From positions 2,046,001 through 2,110,000 of the forward strand of contig NZ_CP071872.1 in assembly GCF_022647665.1 (NCBI RefSeq): a stretch of DNA of 64,000 nucleotides. The letters run 5' to 3'. Shown here piece after piece: positions 8,545 to 16,730 of this stretch. How positions within the stretch are numbered: the first letter of the stretch is position 1; each line of letters opens with the position of its first letter. The notes beneath the pieces were generated by a model. That model saw nothing but the letters and a program-made list of their open reading frames with translations, searched no databases and was not told where the DNA came from. A program made the translations under genes and the position numbers. The stretch is from Streptomyces formicae (GTDB taxonomy: Bacteria > Actinomycetota > Actinomycetes > Streptomycetales > Streptomycetaceae).

Positions 8545-8729
8545 CCTGAGGACACCCGCGAACGAGGACAAGAAGCCGTACCCGCTGCCGTTCCACCCGA
8601 TCGGTCTGGGCGAGTGCGCGATGCCGGAGTTCTTCGGCTTCTGCAACCATCTGCCGATGGTCGACAACCGGGATCGGCCGGCGCTGCGCACTGTTCGGCG
8701 AGGTCGTCGCCCTTCTGGAGGGCCTGACG
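8545..8729 (+). other. Possible degraded coding remnant after fabV
   Basis: Translation here gives PYPLPFHPIGLGECAMPEFF in one frame and, downstream, LFGEVVALLEGLTLLR in another. Both look protein-like, with ordinary GC-rich codon use, but neither has a start nor continues. This suggests a decayed gene with at least one frameshift. I cannot identify the family. Confidence 0.35.
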
Positions 8730-9578
8730 CTACTGAGGTGTGGGCGGCCGGGTCGTGGTGGCGGCCTCGCCCACACGGCCCTCGACGCACTCCCGTTCGC
8801 CGTCGGCAGACGCGGACCGGAAGCAGGCCCGGACGGTGCTGCCGGGGTGGGCCGCGGTCATCTCGGTGTAGACGTAGGTTTCCGCGTCGGCCCTGTCCGC
8901 GATGCGTGCGCCGTGACTCGGGCCGCCCGCCGTGACCTCCACGCGGTCGCCGATCCGGGTGCCCCATACCCGGGCCCAGCTCGCGCCGCACTTCTTGCTG
9001 TAGCGCAGCTCCACGTGGGCTCCGGAGGCGGTGCGGTACGTGGTGAGGGTGTCGGGGCCGATGCCGCAGACCATGCGCATCGGGTCCCGGCCCTCGCAGT
9101 CGGCTCCGTGACATTGAGGGGCGAGAGAGTACGGGGCGGCGGCCGGCAGCGGTTCGTCCCCCGGGGCCTCCCGGTCCGGCAGCAGGAAGAGCACCAGTGC
9201 CACACCACCGACGATCACGGCGTACGCCGACGCCAGCACCGCCATGAGCCTGCGGCCGCGCGGCCGACCGGCCTCGGGCGGCGGTGATTCCTGCGGCTGT
9301 GGCCGCGACTCCTCGGCGGCAGGGGCGGGGACCGCCGCGCGTCCGCTCCAGTCCGACTCGGCGATCTCCCACAGGGCCAACAGCCGCCCGACCGGTTCGT
9401 TCGCGACCCGGCACAGCTCCTGTACGGCCTGACGAGGGGGCAGGCTCTTGCCGTTGAGGTAGCGCTCCCATGAGGACTTGCTGTAGGCCGTGCGTTCCGA
9501 CAGCGCCGCCAGGCTCAGACCCGTACGGGCCCGCAACTCCCGCAGCGCCGCGGTCAGCCGGGTGTGTCCAGGGGTCAC
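8730..9578 (-). CDS. Membrane-anchored XRE-type regulator with DUF2690 domain
   Basis: The product is 282 residues. Residues about 8-70 are an XRE-like helix-turn-helix (GLSLAALSERTAYSKSSWER, then YLNGKSLPPRQAV). After a Pro-rich linker a single transmembrane helix spans about 111-133. The outside part, from CHGADCEGRDP on, matches the DUF2690 pattern of Streptomyces: paired Cys, then TYRTASGAHVELRYSKKCGASWARVW. The GTG start at 9578 overlaps the stop of the upstream gene by four bases, so the two are translationally coupled. Its N-terminal half is clearly paralogous to that neighbour, while the outside domains differ. It is probably a one-component transmembrane sensor; the ligand is unknown. 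Confidence 0.85.
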   Translation of the reverse strand: MTPGHTRLTAALRELRARTGLSLAALSERTAYSKSSWERYLNGKSLPPRQAVQELCRVANEPVGRLLALWEIAESDWSGRAAVPAPAAEESRPQPQESPPPEAGRPRGRRLMAVLASAYAVIVGGVALVLFLLPDREAPGDEPLPAAAPYSLAPQCHGADCEGRDPMRMVCGIGPDTLTTYRTASGAHVELRYSKKCGASWARVWGTRIGDRVEVTAGGPSHGARIADRADAETYVYTEMTAAHPGSTVRACFRSASADGERECVEGRVGEAATTTRPPTPQ

Positions 9579-10372
9579 TTCGGCGCCGCCTCCCGTAGGG
9601 CCTTCCAGGTGTGCGGGCCGATGACACCGTCCATAACCAGCCCGTCCCGTTTCTGGATGAGCTCGACCGCGCGTTGCGTCTGCGGGCCGAAGACGCCGTC
9701 GATCTCCCCCGGCGAGATGCCCGCCCTGCGCAGCAGGCACTGCGCCTCGGCCACTTCCGGCCCCATGTGGGTGTACGCCAGGATGGTGTCGGCGGTGCGG
9801 CTGAGGCCCGCGTACCAGCCGCCGTCACGCTGCTCCGGTCGGCAGGTGTAGATGACCGGCACCATGGACTCCGACACGATGGCCGGGGTCGTCCCGACCG
9901 TACGGGCGCGTTCGTCCGCCAGTTCGGTGCGGGCGTCGGCGAGCCGGACGGCCAGCAGGAGCGCCACGGAGACGGACAGCACCAGGGCCACCGCTCCCGC
10001 CGCGACCAGGACGTGCGGGTAACGCCCGTACGGCTGCTGCTCCGTGGGCGTGGGTACCGGTGTCGCCGGGGCGCTCTCCGGGGCACCGGTGGTGACCACG
10101 CGTCCCTCTGCCCAGCGTTCGGCGGCGATCTCGTGCAGCACCAGAAGCCGGGTCGGATCGTCACCGCCGATGCGGGCCATCGCCTCGACGGCTTCCCGGG
10201 GCGGCAGTGACCTGCCGTTCAGATACCGCTGCCACGACCTCGTGCTGTACCCGGTCTTGGCGGCCAGTTGACGCGTACTCAGCTGACTGTGGTCCTTCAG
10301 TCTGCGCAGTCGCACGATCAACTGATGGACGTGTGGATGCAGCTCAGCGGGCAACTCTTTCCAACGCGACAT
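9575..10372 (-). CDS. Membrane-anchored XRE-type regulator with extracytoplasmic peptidoglycan-binding domain
   Basis: The product is 265 residues. A helix-turn-helix lies at about 28-65 (LSTRQLAAKTGYSTRSWQRY, then LNGRSLPPREAV). A Pro-rich linker leads to one transmembrane helix at about 121-144. The outside region ends in a peptidoglycan_binding_1 fold (ISPGEIDGVFGPQTQRAVEL, then DGVIGPHTWKAL). GGGGGAG sits right before the ATG at 10372. The layout suggests that cell-wall contact is relayed directly to DNA. It is first in a two-gene unit with the DUF2690 paralogue and faces a secreted peptidoglycan-binding protein across a 302-bp intergenic region. Confidence 0.85.
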   Translation of the reverse strand: MSRWKELPAELHPHVHQLIVRLRRLKDHSQLSTRQLAAKTGYSTRSWQRYLNGRSLPPREAVEAMARIGGDDPTRLLVLHEIAAERWAEGRVVTTGAPESAPATPVPTPTEQQPYGRYPHVLVAAGAVALVLSVSVALLLAVRLADARTELADERARTVGTTPAIVSESMVPVIYTCRPEQRDGGWYAGLSRTADTILAYTHMGPEVAEAQCLLRRAGISPGEIDGVFGPQTQRAVELIQKRDGLVMDGVIGPHTWKALREAAPK

Positions 10373-10523
10373 GTCTCCCCCACTCGCGTCAGGGACCGCA
10401 AGTCCGGCCCCCCGTGTCCCGCCCTCATTCTGCATCATCAGGGCGCTCGCGGAGCGGCGACCCCGCCCGTGCAGAATCGGCCACGCCCGCTCGCGGTCGT
10501 CCCGCCGTACCGACGTGGCGGGC

Positions 10524-10554
10524 GACGTCCCAGCAGGTCAGCGCCTGGGACGTC
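10524..10554. promoter_or_regulatory. 10-bp inverted repeat between divergent genes
   Basis: GACGTCCCAG (10524-10533) and CTGGGACGTC (10545-10554) form a perfect dyad with an 11-base spacer. It lies within the 302-bp region shared by the transmembrane HTH genes and the secreted peptidoglycan-binding gene, about 120 bases before the latter. It is a candidate operator for the HTH proteins. Confidence 0.4.
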
Positions 10555-10674
10555 CCGGGAGGACGCCACTTCCACGTCAACTGTGGCCAGGCATCGTGCC
10601 GAACCCGCAGTCTCGTTGCGGAGCCGGCCGGTGCGGTCGGCTCCGCCCATCGCACATCAACGGAGGGGAACAGC

Positions 10675-11124
10675 ATGCGAGCTCTCACGAAGGCACTTGT
10701 CAGCGCCACCACCGCCGTCGGGATCGCCGTCGGCGGGCTGGCTGCCGCGGGCACGGCCATGGCGGCTCCCGCGTCGGCCCAGCAGCAGCAGCAGGCGGCG
10801 AGCGCCGAGGTCGCGCCGCTCGCGGTGAACAACCTGGGTCTCAGCCAGGCGCAGGCCAAGAACGTCCAGCGCTGGCTGGCGACGCACTGGGACTACAACG
10901 GCGCGATCGACGGGTACCTCGGCACCAACAGCTGGAAGGCGTTCCAGCGCTGCCTGGACAAGCACTGGGGCTACAACGACGCGATCGACGGAATCGTCGG
11001 ACCCAACACGATCAAGGCGCTGCAGCGCCTGCTGCACGCCAACGGCTTCTACAACGGCGCGATCGACGGCATCGCCGGCAGCGCGACCAAGGCCGCGTTC
11101 GAGCGATGGGCCAACAAGGTCTGA
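10675..11124 (+). CDS. Secreted peptidoglycan-binding repeat protein
   Basis: The 149-residue product has a Sec signal peptide (charged MRALTKALV, hydrophobic core, cleavage near AMAAPASA) and a short Gln-rich spacer. The mature part consists of imperfect repeats of about 35 residues built on YNGAIDGYLGTNSWKAFQ, YNDAIDGIVGPNTIKALQ and YNGAIDGIAGSATKAAFE. These are peptidoglycan_binding_1-like units with no catalytic domain. CGGAGGGGAA gives a strong ribosome site before the ATG. It probably coats or senses the wall and is divergent to the membrane-anchored HTH pair, one of which carries the same kind of domain. Confidence 0.88.
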   Translation: MRALTKALVSATTAVGIAVGGLAAAGTAMAAPASAQQQQQAASAEVAPLAVNNLGLSQAQAKNVQRWLATHWDYNGAIDGYLGTNSWKAFQRCLDKHWGYNDAIDGIVGPNTIKALQRLLHANGFYNGAIDGIAGSATKAAFERWANKV

Positions 11125-11150
11125 CGGATCAGCCGTCCCACGAACCCACC

Positions 11151-11191
11151 GCGGCCCGTCCTTTTCCCGGGGGTGAGAAAGGACGGGCCGC
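11151..11191 (+). terminator. 14-bp hairpin terminator
   Basis: The perfect arms 11151-11164 and 11178-11191 flank a 13-base loop. The hairpin begins 26 bp after the stop of the secreted peptidoglycan-binding gene. Confidence 0.8.
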
Positions 11192-11240
11192 GTGCCGTAT
11201 GCCGACGAAGGCGTCAGAGCCGCTCGGGCGTCTCGGCGGA

Positions 11241-11429
11241 TCAGGCGGGAGCGGGCAGAGATCTGATGCCAGGCCGGACGAACCTGGCGTTCCGTCCTCC
11301 GGTGATCCCGATCTGCACGCCACCGGTGCGCTGAGGCTCGCTCCGCACTGGCCGGTCGGTCGACGACGGCCCGGCCGCGCGCACCATCTCCGCCGGGTCC
11401 TGGCCGGCCGGCGTGCGGGCGGCACGCAT
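11241..11429 (-). CDS. Short hypothetical ORF, doubtful
   Basis: This is a 62-codon frame from ATG 11429 to a stop at 11241. It has GC-rich codon use and an ordered C-terminal segment (GGVQIGITGGRNARFVRPGI), but no recognised family and no strong ribosome site. It may be a small gene or the tail of a lost one. The surrounding 11192-11520 holds nothing better. Confidence 0.25.
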   Translation of the reverse strand: MRAARTPAGQDPAEMVRAAGPSSTDRPVRSEPQRTGGVQIGITGGRNARFVRPGIRSLPAPA

Positions 11430-11520
11430 GAACTGGCCGCAGGCATTGCCGCGTCACCTGCCCTGGGGCGCCCCTTCGTGCCGACCGTTGGACACAGAAA
11501 CGCGAGAAGGAGCCCATCGG

Positions 11521-11790
11521 GTGACCAGTATTCTGACCCTGCGAGCGCTGCGGCGGCTGCGGACGACTCCCGGCGGGCAGCTCGACTGCCGGATCGACTT
11601 CTCCGACGGACCGGGGACCTCGCGGCCGGTCGCCTACGTGGAGCGCGAATTGCCGCCGGGCGGCGTATCCGCCTACCTCGCGGCCCGGAAGAACGGCGTC
11701 CGCTCCTTCGTCCTGTGGGCGGATGAGCACCGCCCCATGCAACCCGATGGCACGGACATCGCGCGAACGAGCCTGCCGCCCTGTGGATAA
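11521..11790 (+). CDS. Hypothetical protein, 89 residues
   Basis: The GTG at 11521 follows AGAAGGAGCC, a good ribosome site. The protein starts TSILTLRALRRLRTTPGGQL and continues with alternating strands (DCRIDFSDG, RPVAYVERELPPGG, SFVLWADEH). I do not recognise the family. The last 20 codons run through the 26-bp repeat (giving RPMQPDGTD) and stop inside a 26-bp palindrome, so the natural C-terminus may have been replaced by inserted sequence. Confidence 0.55.
   Translation: MTSILTLRALRRLRTTPGGQLDCRIDFSDGPGTSRPVAYVERELPPGGVSAYLAARKNGVRSFVLWADEHRPMQPDGTDIARTSLPPCG
11733..11758 (-). repeat. 26-bp repeat, copy 2 (inverted partner at 323-348)
   Basis: This is the reverse complement of the repeat before recQ, with 25 of 26 bases identical. 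Here it lies within the 3' end of a small open reading frame. The two copies bracket the accessory segment in opposite orientation. Confidence 0.7.
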
Positions 11791-11804
11791 CGTTATCCAC
11801 AGGG
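11779..11804. promoter_or_regulatory. Perfect 26-bp palindrome with two head-to-head DnaA-box-like sequences
   Basis: CCCTGTGGATAAC is followed at once by its exact reverse complement. Each half contains TTATCCACA, the classical DnaA box, in opposite orientation. It lies 37 bp before the DUF4192 gene and over the stop of the preceding ORF. It could be a DnaA-binding or other operator site, or a cruciform terminator. Confidence 0.6.
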
Positions 11805-11840
11805 CTGGTGCGGATGCCTTGATCACGGGACCGTCGAGGC

Positions 11841-13568
11841 ATGCGAGACAGCAACGAACACAACGAGTCCCCTGAGACCCACGAGTCCCGCGGCTGGGCC
11901 GATGAGCCGCCGGGCTGGTACGACGAGCAGTGCGAGCAGACTTCCCCGGCGCACGGGCAGCAGCGGCCCGCCGATACCGGGGGCCATCGCGGCGCCGGTC
12001 AGACCGGGACCGGCGGCGGGACCGACGGCCGGACCGGTCGGAGCGGCGAGGCCCGCGACCGGGATGAGGTATCCCACGAGCGGCCCGACGAGGCTCACGA
12101 GCGGGCCGGCGAAGCCCGCAGCCGGGAGGATGCGGCCGTGGCCTGCGATCGGGCCGACGAGCCGTCGATCACGCTGCGCGGACCGGCCGAGCTCGTGGAT
12201 GCCCTTCCCTATCTGATGGGCTTTCATCCGACCGACTCGGTGGTCATGGTCGCGCTCCACGGCCCGCGCGGCCGCTTCGGCGGACGGCTCAGGGTCGGCA
12301 TCCCCGCATCGCAGCGGGAGTGGCTGCCCGTGGCCGAGCAGCTCGCCGAGTGCCTCGTCGAGGCCGGCGAGCGGCGCGGAGCGAGGCCGGACGGCATTGT
12401 CGTCTTCCTCTGCCAGGACCCGGTGGAGGGCGAGACGGGCCTGACGGTCATGAATCGGCTTCGTCCGCTCGCTCAACGGCTGAGGACGGCCTGCGGTTCG
12501 CTCGATGTGCCGGTGTACGAGGCGCTGTGCATCTCCGACGGCCGCTTCTGGTCCTATTGCTGTCCGGATTCCCGTTGCTGTCCGGCGGAGGGGACGGTCA
12601 TGGCGATGCACGGCACCTCGGTGATGGCCGCGGCCGCGGCCTATGCGGGTATTCAGGTGCGTGGGACGCTGCGGGAAATGGAGGCGCGCCTGGAGCCCCT
12701 GGGCGCTCCTGTCGCGGCCGGACAGCAGCAGGCGCTGGACGGCGCGGCGACGCGGCTGGTTCACAGGATTCTGGATCAGGGAAGCCGGGAGCAGGTCGGG
12801 GCGGAGACGCTGCGGCTCGCCCAGCGGCTGATGAAGCGGCTGGGGGAGAGGGCGACCCTGGGCGTCGGCCGGACGGAGGCGGATGCCAAGGACGACAAAC
12901 TGATCTCGCACGACGAGGCTGCGGCCGTGATCCTCGGGCTCCAGGACCGGGATACCCGGGACCGGGCAGCGGCGTGGATGGAGGGGCCGGATGCCGGCCA
13001 AGCGCTCCGGCTCTGGCGGGCGCTGGCCCGGCGCTGCGTCGGGTCGTACGCGGAGCACGCTGCCGCACCGCTGGCCCTGGCGGGCTGGGTCTCTTGGTCC
13101 ACGGGCGACGAGCCGGGGGCACGGGTGGCGCTCAGCCTCGCCCTGCGCGCCGATCCGGAATACGTCTTCGCGCGCTTGCTGCACCAGGCGTGCAACGACG
13201 GGCTGGACCCGGAGGAGCTGCGCCGCTGTCTGCGCCGAGAGCAAGCCGCATGGAAGGCCGAAGGGGCCGAAGCCGGGCAGGACGCCCGGGCCGAGCACGC
13301 GATCGGCGCCGGCCCCGGCGCCGCGATCGGTGCCACAGCCGGCGGCGGTTCGGGCGGCGGCAGCGCGCCCCGACTGCCGCGGTCACCGCGGGCGGGACGG
13401 CCGACTGGCAAGGCCGGATCGAGGAGGGGCACGTCCGGCGCGGCGGCGCCGGGCGCAGGTCTCGCGTCCAGGCGCCGCCCCGAGCCGGGGACGGGTACCG
13501 CTGCGGCGCGGGGCCGGTCGCGCACGACGGACCGGGGCGGACAGCGCGGCACAGGGAGCGGACGATGA
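11841..13568 (+). CDS. DUF4192 domain-containing protein
   Basis: The product is 575 residues. A disordered acidic/Gly-rich N-terminus (1-110) leads into the DUF4192 core, recognised by ITLRGPAELVDALPYLMGFH, then PTDSVVMVALHGPRGRFGG. The middle contains repeated Cys in the CCPDSRCCP segment and ends in a helical region (GWVSWSTGDEPGARVALSLAL) often seen in this family. The C-terminal 100 residues are Arg/Gly/Ala-rich and basic. The family is widespread in actinobacteria with no established function known to me. GAGG precedes the ATG. A Nudix regulator follows 195 bp downstream. Confidence 0.85.
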   Translation: MRDSNEHNESPETHESRGWADEPPGWYDEQCEQTSPAHGQQRPADTGGHRGAGQTGTGGGTDGRTGRSGEARDRDEVSHERPDEAHERAGEARSREDAAVACDRADEPSITLRGPAELVDALPYLMGFHPTDSVVMVALHGPRGRFGGRLRVGIPASQREWLPVAEQLAECLVEAGERRGARPDGIVVFLCQDPVEGETGLTVMNRLRPLAQRLRTACGSLDVPVYEALCISDGRFWSYCCPDSRCCPAEGTVMAMHGTSVMAAAAAYAGIQVRGTLREMEARLEPLGAPVAAGQQQALDGAATRLVHRILDQGSREQVGAETLRLAQRLMKRLGERATLGVGRTEADAKDDKLISHDEAAAVILGLQDRDTRDRAAAWMEGPDAGQALRLWRALARRCVGSYAEHAAAPLALAGWVSWSTGDEPGARVALSLALRADPEYVFARLLHQACNDGLDPEELRRCLRREQAAWKAEGAEAGQDARAEHAIGAGPGAAIGATAGGGSGGGSAPRLPRSPRAGRPTGKAGSRRGTSGAAAPGAGLASRRRPEPGTGTAAARGRSRTTDRGGQRGTGSGR

Positions 13569-13735
13569 CGGGCGTGACCGTCCCGGGACTGGGGACGTTC
13601 ACGTCTGAGGCGGTGTCGTACGACCCGTGCCGCCGTGCCCCGGGCTTCAGCTGGGAGTGGGAGTGGGAGCGGGATGGCGGAGACGGTCCGAGCCGGTCAA
13701 GAAGTCGTTGTTCTGGATCGGGAAGGGAGTGTTTA

Positions 13736-13757
13736 TCGTCAGGAAGACGACTATGAT
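13736..13757 (+). promoter_or_regulatory. Inverted repeat and -10 box ahead of the Nudix gene
   Basis: TCGTC-AGGAA-GACGA (13736-13750) is a small perfect dyad. TATGAT (13752-13757) follows and ends six bases before the ATG. This spacing implies a leaderless transcript starting at the ATG, with a possible autoregulatory operator overlapping the core promoter. Confidence 0.45.
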
Positions 13758-13763
13758 CACGGC

Positions 13764-14525
13764 ATGTCGCCCTACGACCCGTCGGCCTTCCCGCCCTTCG
13801 CAGTCACCGTCGACCTGGTCGTGCTCACCGTGCGCCGACATGCGCTGTGCGCGCTCGTCGTCCGTCGCGGAGAGGCGCCGTTCCAGGGGCGCTGGGCGCT
13901 GCCCGGGGGCTTCGTGCGGGCCGATGAGGATCTTGCCGCGGCAGCGGCGCGGGAGCTGGTCGAGGAGACGGGGCTGTGTGTCCACGATCCCGGCTCGCCC
14001 GAGCCCGACAACGGTGCCCATCTGGAGCAGCTCGCCACATACGGCGATCCGAAGCGCGACCCTCGTATGCGGGTGGTGAGCGTCGCGCATCTCGCCCTTG
14101 CCCCGGATCTCCCGGCACCGAAGGCAGGCGGTGATGCGAACAGCGCACGGTGGGCGCCCGTCGAGACGCTGATGAGCCAGGAAGGCAGCGGGCGGGAGGA
14201 CGAGCCGCCGGCACCGCTGGCGTTCGATCATGCGCAGATCCTGGCCGACGGTGTGGAGCGGGCCAGGTCCAAGATCGAGTACTCGTCGCTGGCGACGGCG
14301 TTCTGCCCGCCGGAGTTCACCGTGGGCGAGCTGAGGCGGGTGTACGAGGCGGTCTGGGGGGTCGCGTTGGACCCACGGAACTTCCATCGGAAGGTGACCG
14401 GCACCCCGGGGTTCCTGGTCCCCGCCGGCGGGACCACGACCCGTCAGGGCGGCCGCCCCGCCCAGCTGTTCCGCGCGGGCGGGGCGACCCTGCTCAACCC
14501 GCCCATGCTCCGCCCCGAGGTCTGA
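13764..14525 (+). CDS. Nudix hydrolase-domain regulator, NrtR-like
   Basis: The product is 253 residues. The Nudix box is GGFVRADEDLAAAAARELVE followed by ETG, matching Gx5Ex7REUxEExGU. The C-terminal third (FTVGELRRVYEAVWGVALDP, then RNFHRKVTGTPGFL) is the winged helix found in NrtR-type proteins, which sense ADP-ribose compounds and repress NAD-metabolism genes. No NAD gene is adjacent, so the target is open. The ATG at 13764 is preferred over an upstream in-frame start, because a -10 element ends six bases before it and there is no Shine-Dalgarno. Confidence 0.85.
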   Translation: MSPYDPSAFPPFAVTVDLVVLTVRRHALCALVVRRGEAPFQGRWALPGGFVRADEDLAAAAARELVEETGLCVHDPGSPEPDNGAHLEQLATYGDPKRDPRMRVVSVAHLALAPDLPAPKAGGDANSARWAPVETLMSQEGSGREDEPPAPLAFDHAQILADGVERARSKIEYSSLATAFCPPEFTVGELRRVYEAVWGVALDPRNFHRKVTGTPGFLVPAGGTTTRQGGRPAQLFRAGGATLLNPPMLRPEV

Positions 14526-14801
14526 CCGACGTGCCCTGGCAGGCCTGGCGCGGCCTGGCTTGCCGGAAGTGGCCTTACGGTCTGGCGGTCCGACACGGCC
14601 TGACGCAGTGGGGCGAGGTGTGACCGGCTGACCGGCTTTGGTGAGGGCCTGCCGGGATCCCTCCGGCCCGTCCGCGTGCTGACACCATCACTCGGACGTT
14701 GCTCAAAAAGTCGGAAATGTCGCGTTATCTTGCTGCGGTACCCGCATCCAGCCGCGTACCCGCCCTGCCGCCGAGCGGTCTCACCTCCTGCGAGAGAAGC
14801 G

Positions 14802-16571
14802 ATGCTCCAGGCCATCGGACTGACCAGCGCCCCACGCCGGAGCGCCCCGCCCGCCGTGGACGACCTGACCTTCGAGGCGCCGCGCGGCAAGGTGACCGCG
14901 CTGCTCGGCGCCCCCGGCTCCGGCAAGACCACGGCCCTGCGACTCATGCTCGGACTCGAAACCGGCCGCGGCCTCGCCTACTTCCGCGGCCGCCCGCTGC
15001 ACCGCATCGCCCACCCCACCCGTGAGGTCGGGGTGCTGCTCGACGACGTACCCGGGCATCCGGCCCGTACGGTGCGCGGCCAGCTCCGGATGGTCTGCGC
15101 CGCCGCCGGAGTGCCCGCCTCGCGCTCCGACGAGATGCTGGAGGTCGTCGGGCTCGGGGCGCTGCGGCACGCACGGCTCGGTCGTCTCCCGCTCGGCATG
15201 GACCGCAGACTCGGCCTGGCCTGCGCCCTGTTGGGGGATCCGCACACTCTGCTGCTCGACGACCCGGCCAAGGGGCTGTCCCCGCGCGAGATCAACTGGC
15301 TGTTCGACCTGCTGCGCGCGCACGCCGCGCACGACGGCACCGTGCTCTACACCACCGCCGACCCCAAGGAGGCCGCCCGGACCGCCGACCGTGTCGTCAC
15401 CATCGCCCAAGGCCGTCTCGTCGCCGACCAGAACGCCGGTGAGTTCGCCCGCACCCGGCTCCGGCCGCGGGTCGTGGTCCGCACCCCGCACGCCGAGCGC
15501 CTCGCCGCGCTGCTGAGTCGAGAGGCGCGGGCTGCCCAGCGCTCCGTCGAAGTCGTCGCCGAGCACGGCAGCCGGCTTTCCGTCTACGGCAGCAGCTGTG
15601 CCGAGGTGGGCGACACCGCCTTCAAGCACGGCGTCCTCGTTCACCAGCTCGCCGACGAGACCGGAGACGCCGGACCCGGCCGTGCGCCGAGCACTGCAGG
15701 AGCCTCCGCCACGGCTCCCACCACTTCCCGCGCCGCCTCCGGTTCCCCGGGGTCCCCAGGGTCCGGCGGAGACCTCCTCCTGGCGCCCGTCCAGCCCTTG
15801 CGCGCCCCCCTCCAGCCTGTGCGCTACGAACTCCGCCGTCTCCTCGGCGTCCCGGCAACGCACCTGATCGCGGCAGCCGTTCTCGTCGTCTCCGCCGCAC
15901 TCTCCGTGCTGCTCGCCCGCACCGGATCGACCGCCCTCCCGCGACTCCTCGCCGCCTGGCCCGGCCTGCTCCCGCTGCCGCCCGCCGCCCTCGGCGCCGG
16001 CCTGCTCGGTGCACTGTCCTTCGGCGACGAGTTCCGCCACCCCGGCCTCGCGAGGAGCCTGGGAACCGTCCCGCGCCGACTCGGCCTGCTGCTGGCCAAG
16101 CTCGCGGTCACGGGCGCCGCCGCCCTGCTCATCGGATTCCTCGCCGCCGTACTGGACGCCCAGGCGCTCCGACTCGTGTACGGGGGCGACTTGGCGCGCC
16201 CACCGGATAACTTGCCGGGACTGTCCGCCAGTTGGTCGGGACTGCTGGTGGGGTGCGCCTGGTCCGGGCTTCTCGCCGCCGGGATCTTCCGGCGCACGGC
16301 GGCAGGGGTGGCGGCAATGATCGCCGTACCCGTGATCGTCGTACCGCTCATGGACGCGGCACTCGCCGGTCCGTCCGCGCACTCGGTCGCGGGGCTCCCG
16401 GGCCGCCTGCGTGAGCTGGCGTGGCTGCGGGTGCCGTACGAGGTGGACCGCTGGCTGCTCGCAGGGGTGCGCACGCTCGCCCAACCCGTGGGCGCGGCAA
16501 TGGTGTTGTCGCTGTCCGTCCTGCTCTGCGGGTACCTGTTCACCGGACTGCGACGCAGGGCCCGTTGGTGA
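14802..16571 (+). CDS. ABC transporter ATPase-permease fusion with degenerate nucleotide-binding motifs
   Basis: The 589-residue protein joins an N-terminal ATPase (about 1-215) to a C-terminal membrane domain with about six hydrophobic segments (370-585) through an Ala/Ser/Gly-rich linker. Walker A is GAPGSGKTT and Walker B is HTLLLDDPAKG. The signature is LPLGMDRRL instead of LSGGQ, and the H-loop His is replaced (VLYTTADP), so ATP turnover may be weak. The substrate is unknown. It lies immediately upstream of whiH and in the same direction. GAGAGAAGC precedes the ATG. Confidence 0.8.
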   Translation: MLQAIGLTSAPRRSAPPAVDDLTFEAPRGKVTALLGAPGSGKTTALRLMLGLETGRGLAYFRGRPLHRIAHPTREVGVLLDDVPGHPARTVRGQLRMVCAAAGVPASRSDEMLEVVGLGALRHARLGRLPLGMDRRLGLACALLGDPHTLLLDDPAKGLSPREINWLFDLLRAHAAHDGTVLYTTADPKEAARTADRVVTIAQGRLVADQNAGEFARTRLRPRVVVRTPHAERLAALLSREARAAQRSVEVVAEHGSRLSVYGSSCAEVGDTAFKHGVLVHQLADETGDAGPGRAPSTAGASATAPTTSRAASGSPGSPGSGGDLLLAPVQPLRAPLQPVRYELRRLLGVPATHLIAAAVLVVSAALSVLLARTGSTALPRLLAAWPGLLPLPPAALGAGLLGALSFGDEFRHPGLARSLGTVPRRLGLLLAKLAVTGAAALLIGFLAAVLDAQALRLVYGGDLARPPDNLPGLSASWSGLLVGCAWSGLLAAGIFRRTAAGVAAMIAVPVIVVPLMDAALAGPSAHSVAGLPGRLRELAWLRVPYEVDRWLLAGVRTLAQPVGAAMVLSLSVLLCGYLFTGLRRRARW

Positions 16572-16630
16572 TCAAATGGGGCCTCGGGCTGGAGGAATCC
16601 ACTTAACTCCCCAGAGAATGACCGTTTCTT

Positions 16631-16638
16631 CCCGATAA
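16631..16638 (+). promoter_or_regulatory. Candidate sigma-WhiG -10 element of whiH
   Basis: CCCGATAA resembles the GCCGATAA -10 element of the FliA/WhiG class, and whiH is a known sigma-WhiG target in Streptomyces. It lies 92 bases before the GTG. A good TAAA -35 at the expected distance is not obvious, so the call stays tentative. Confidence 0.4.
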
Positions 16639-16730
16639 GTCGTCAATTGCGAGAGGGGCGGTGATCACCCTTTCGTGTGCTTTTCACCAAAGACCTCAAG
16701 GGCCGCCTGAGCCGCGCCGACAAAGGATGC

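Noticed and set aside
11779..11804. Replication origin because of DnaA boxes
   Set aside because: There are only two boxes, there is no cluster, and no dnaA, dnaN or gyrB-recF neighbourhood. It is not an oriC.
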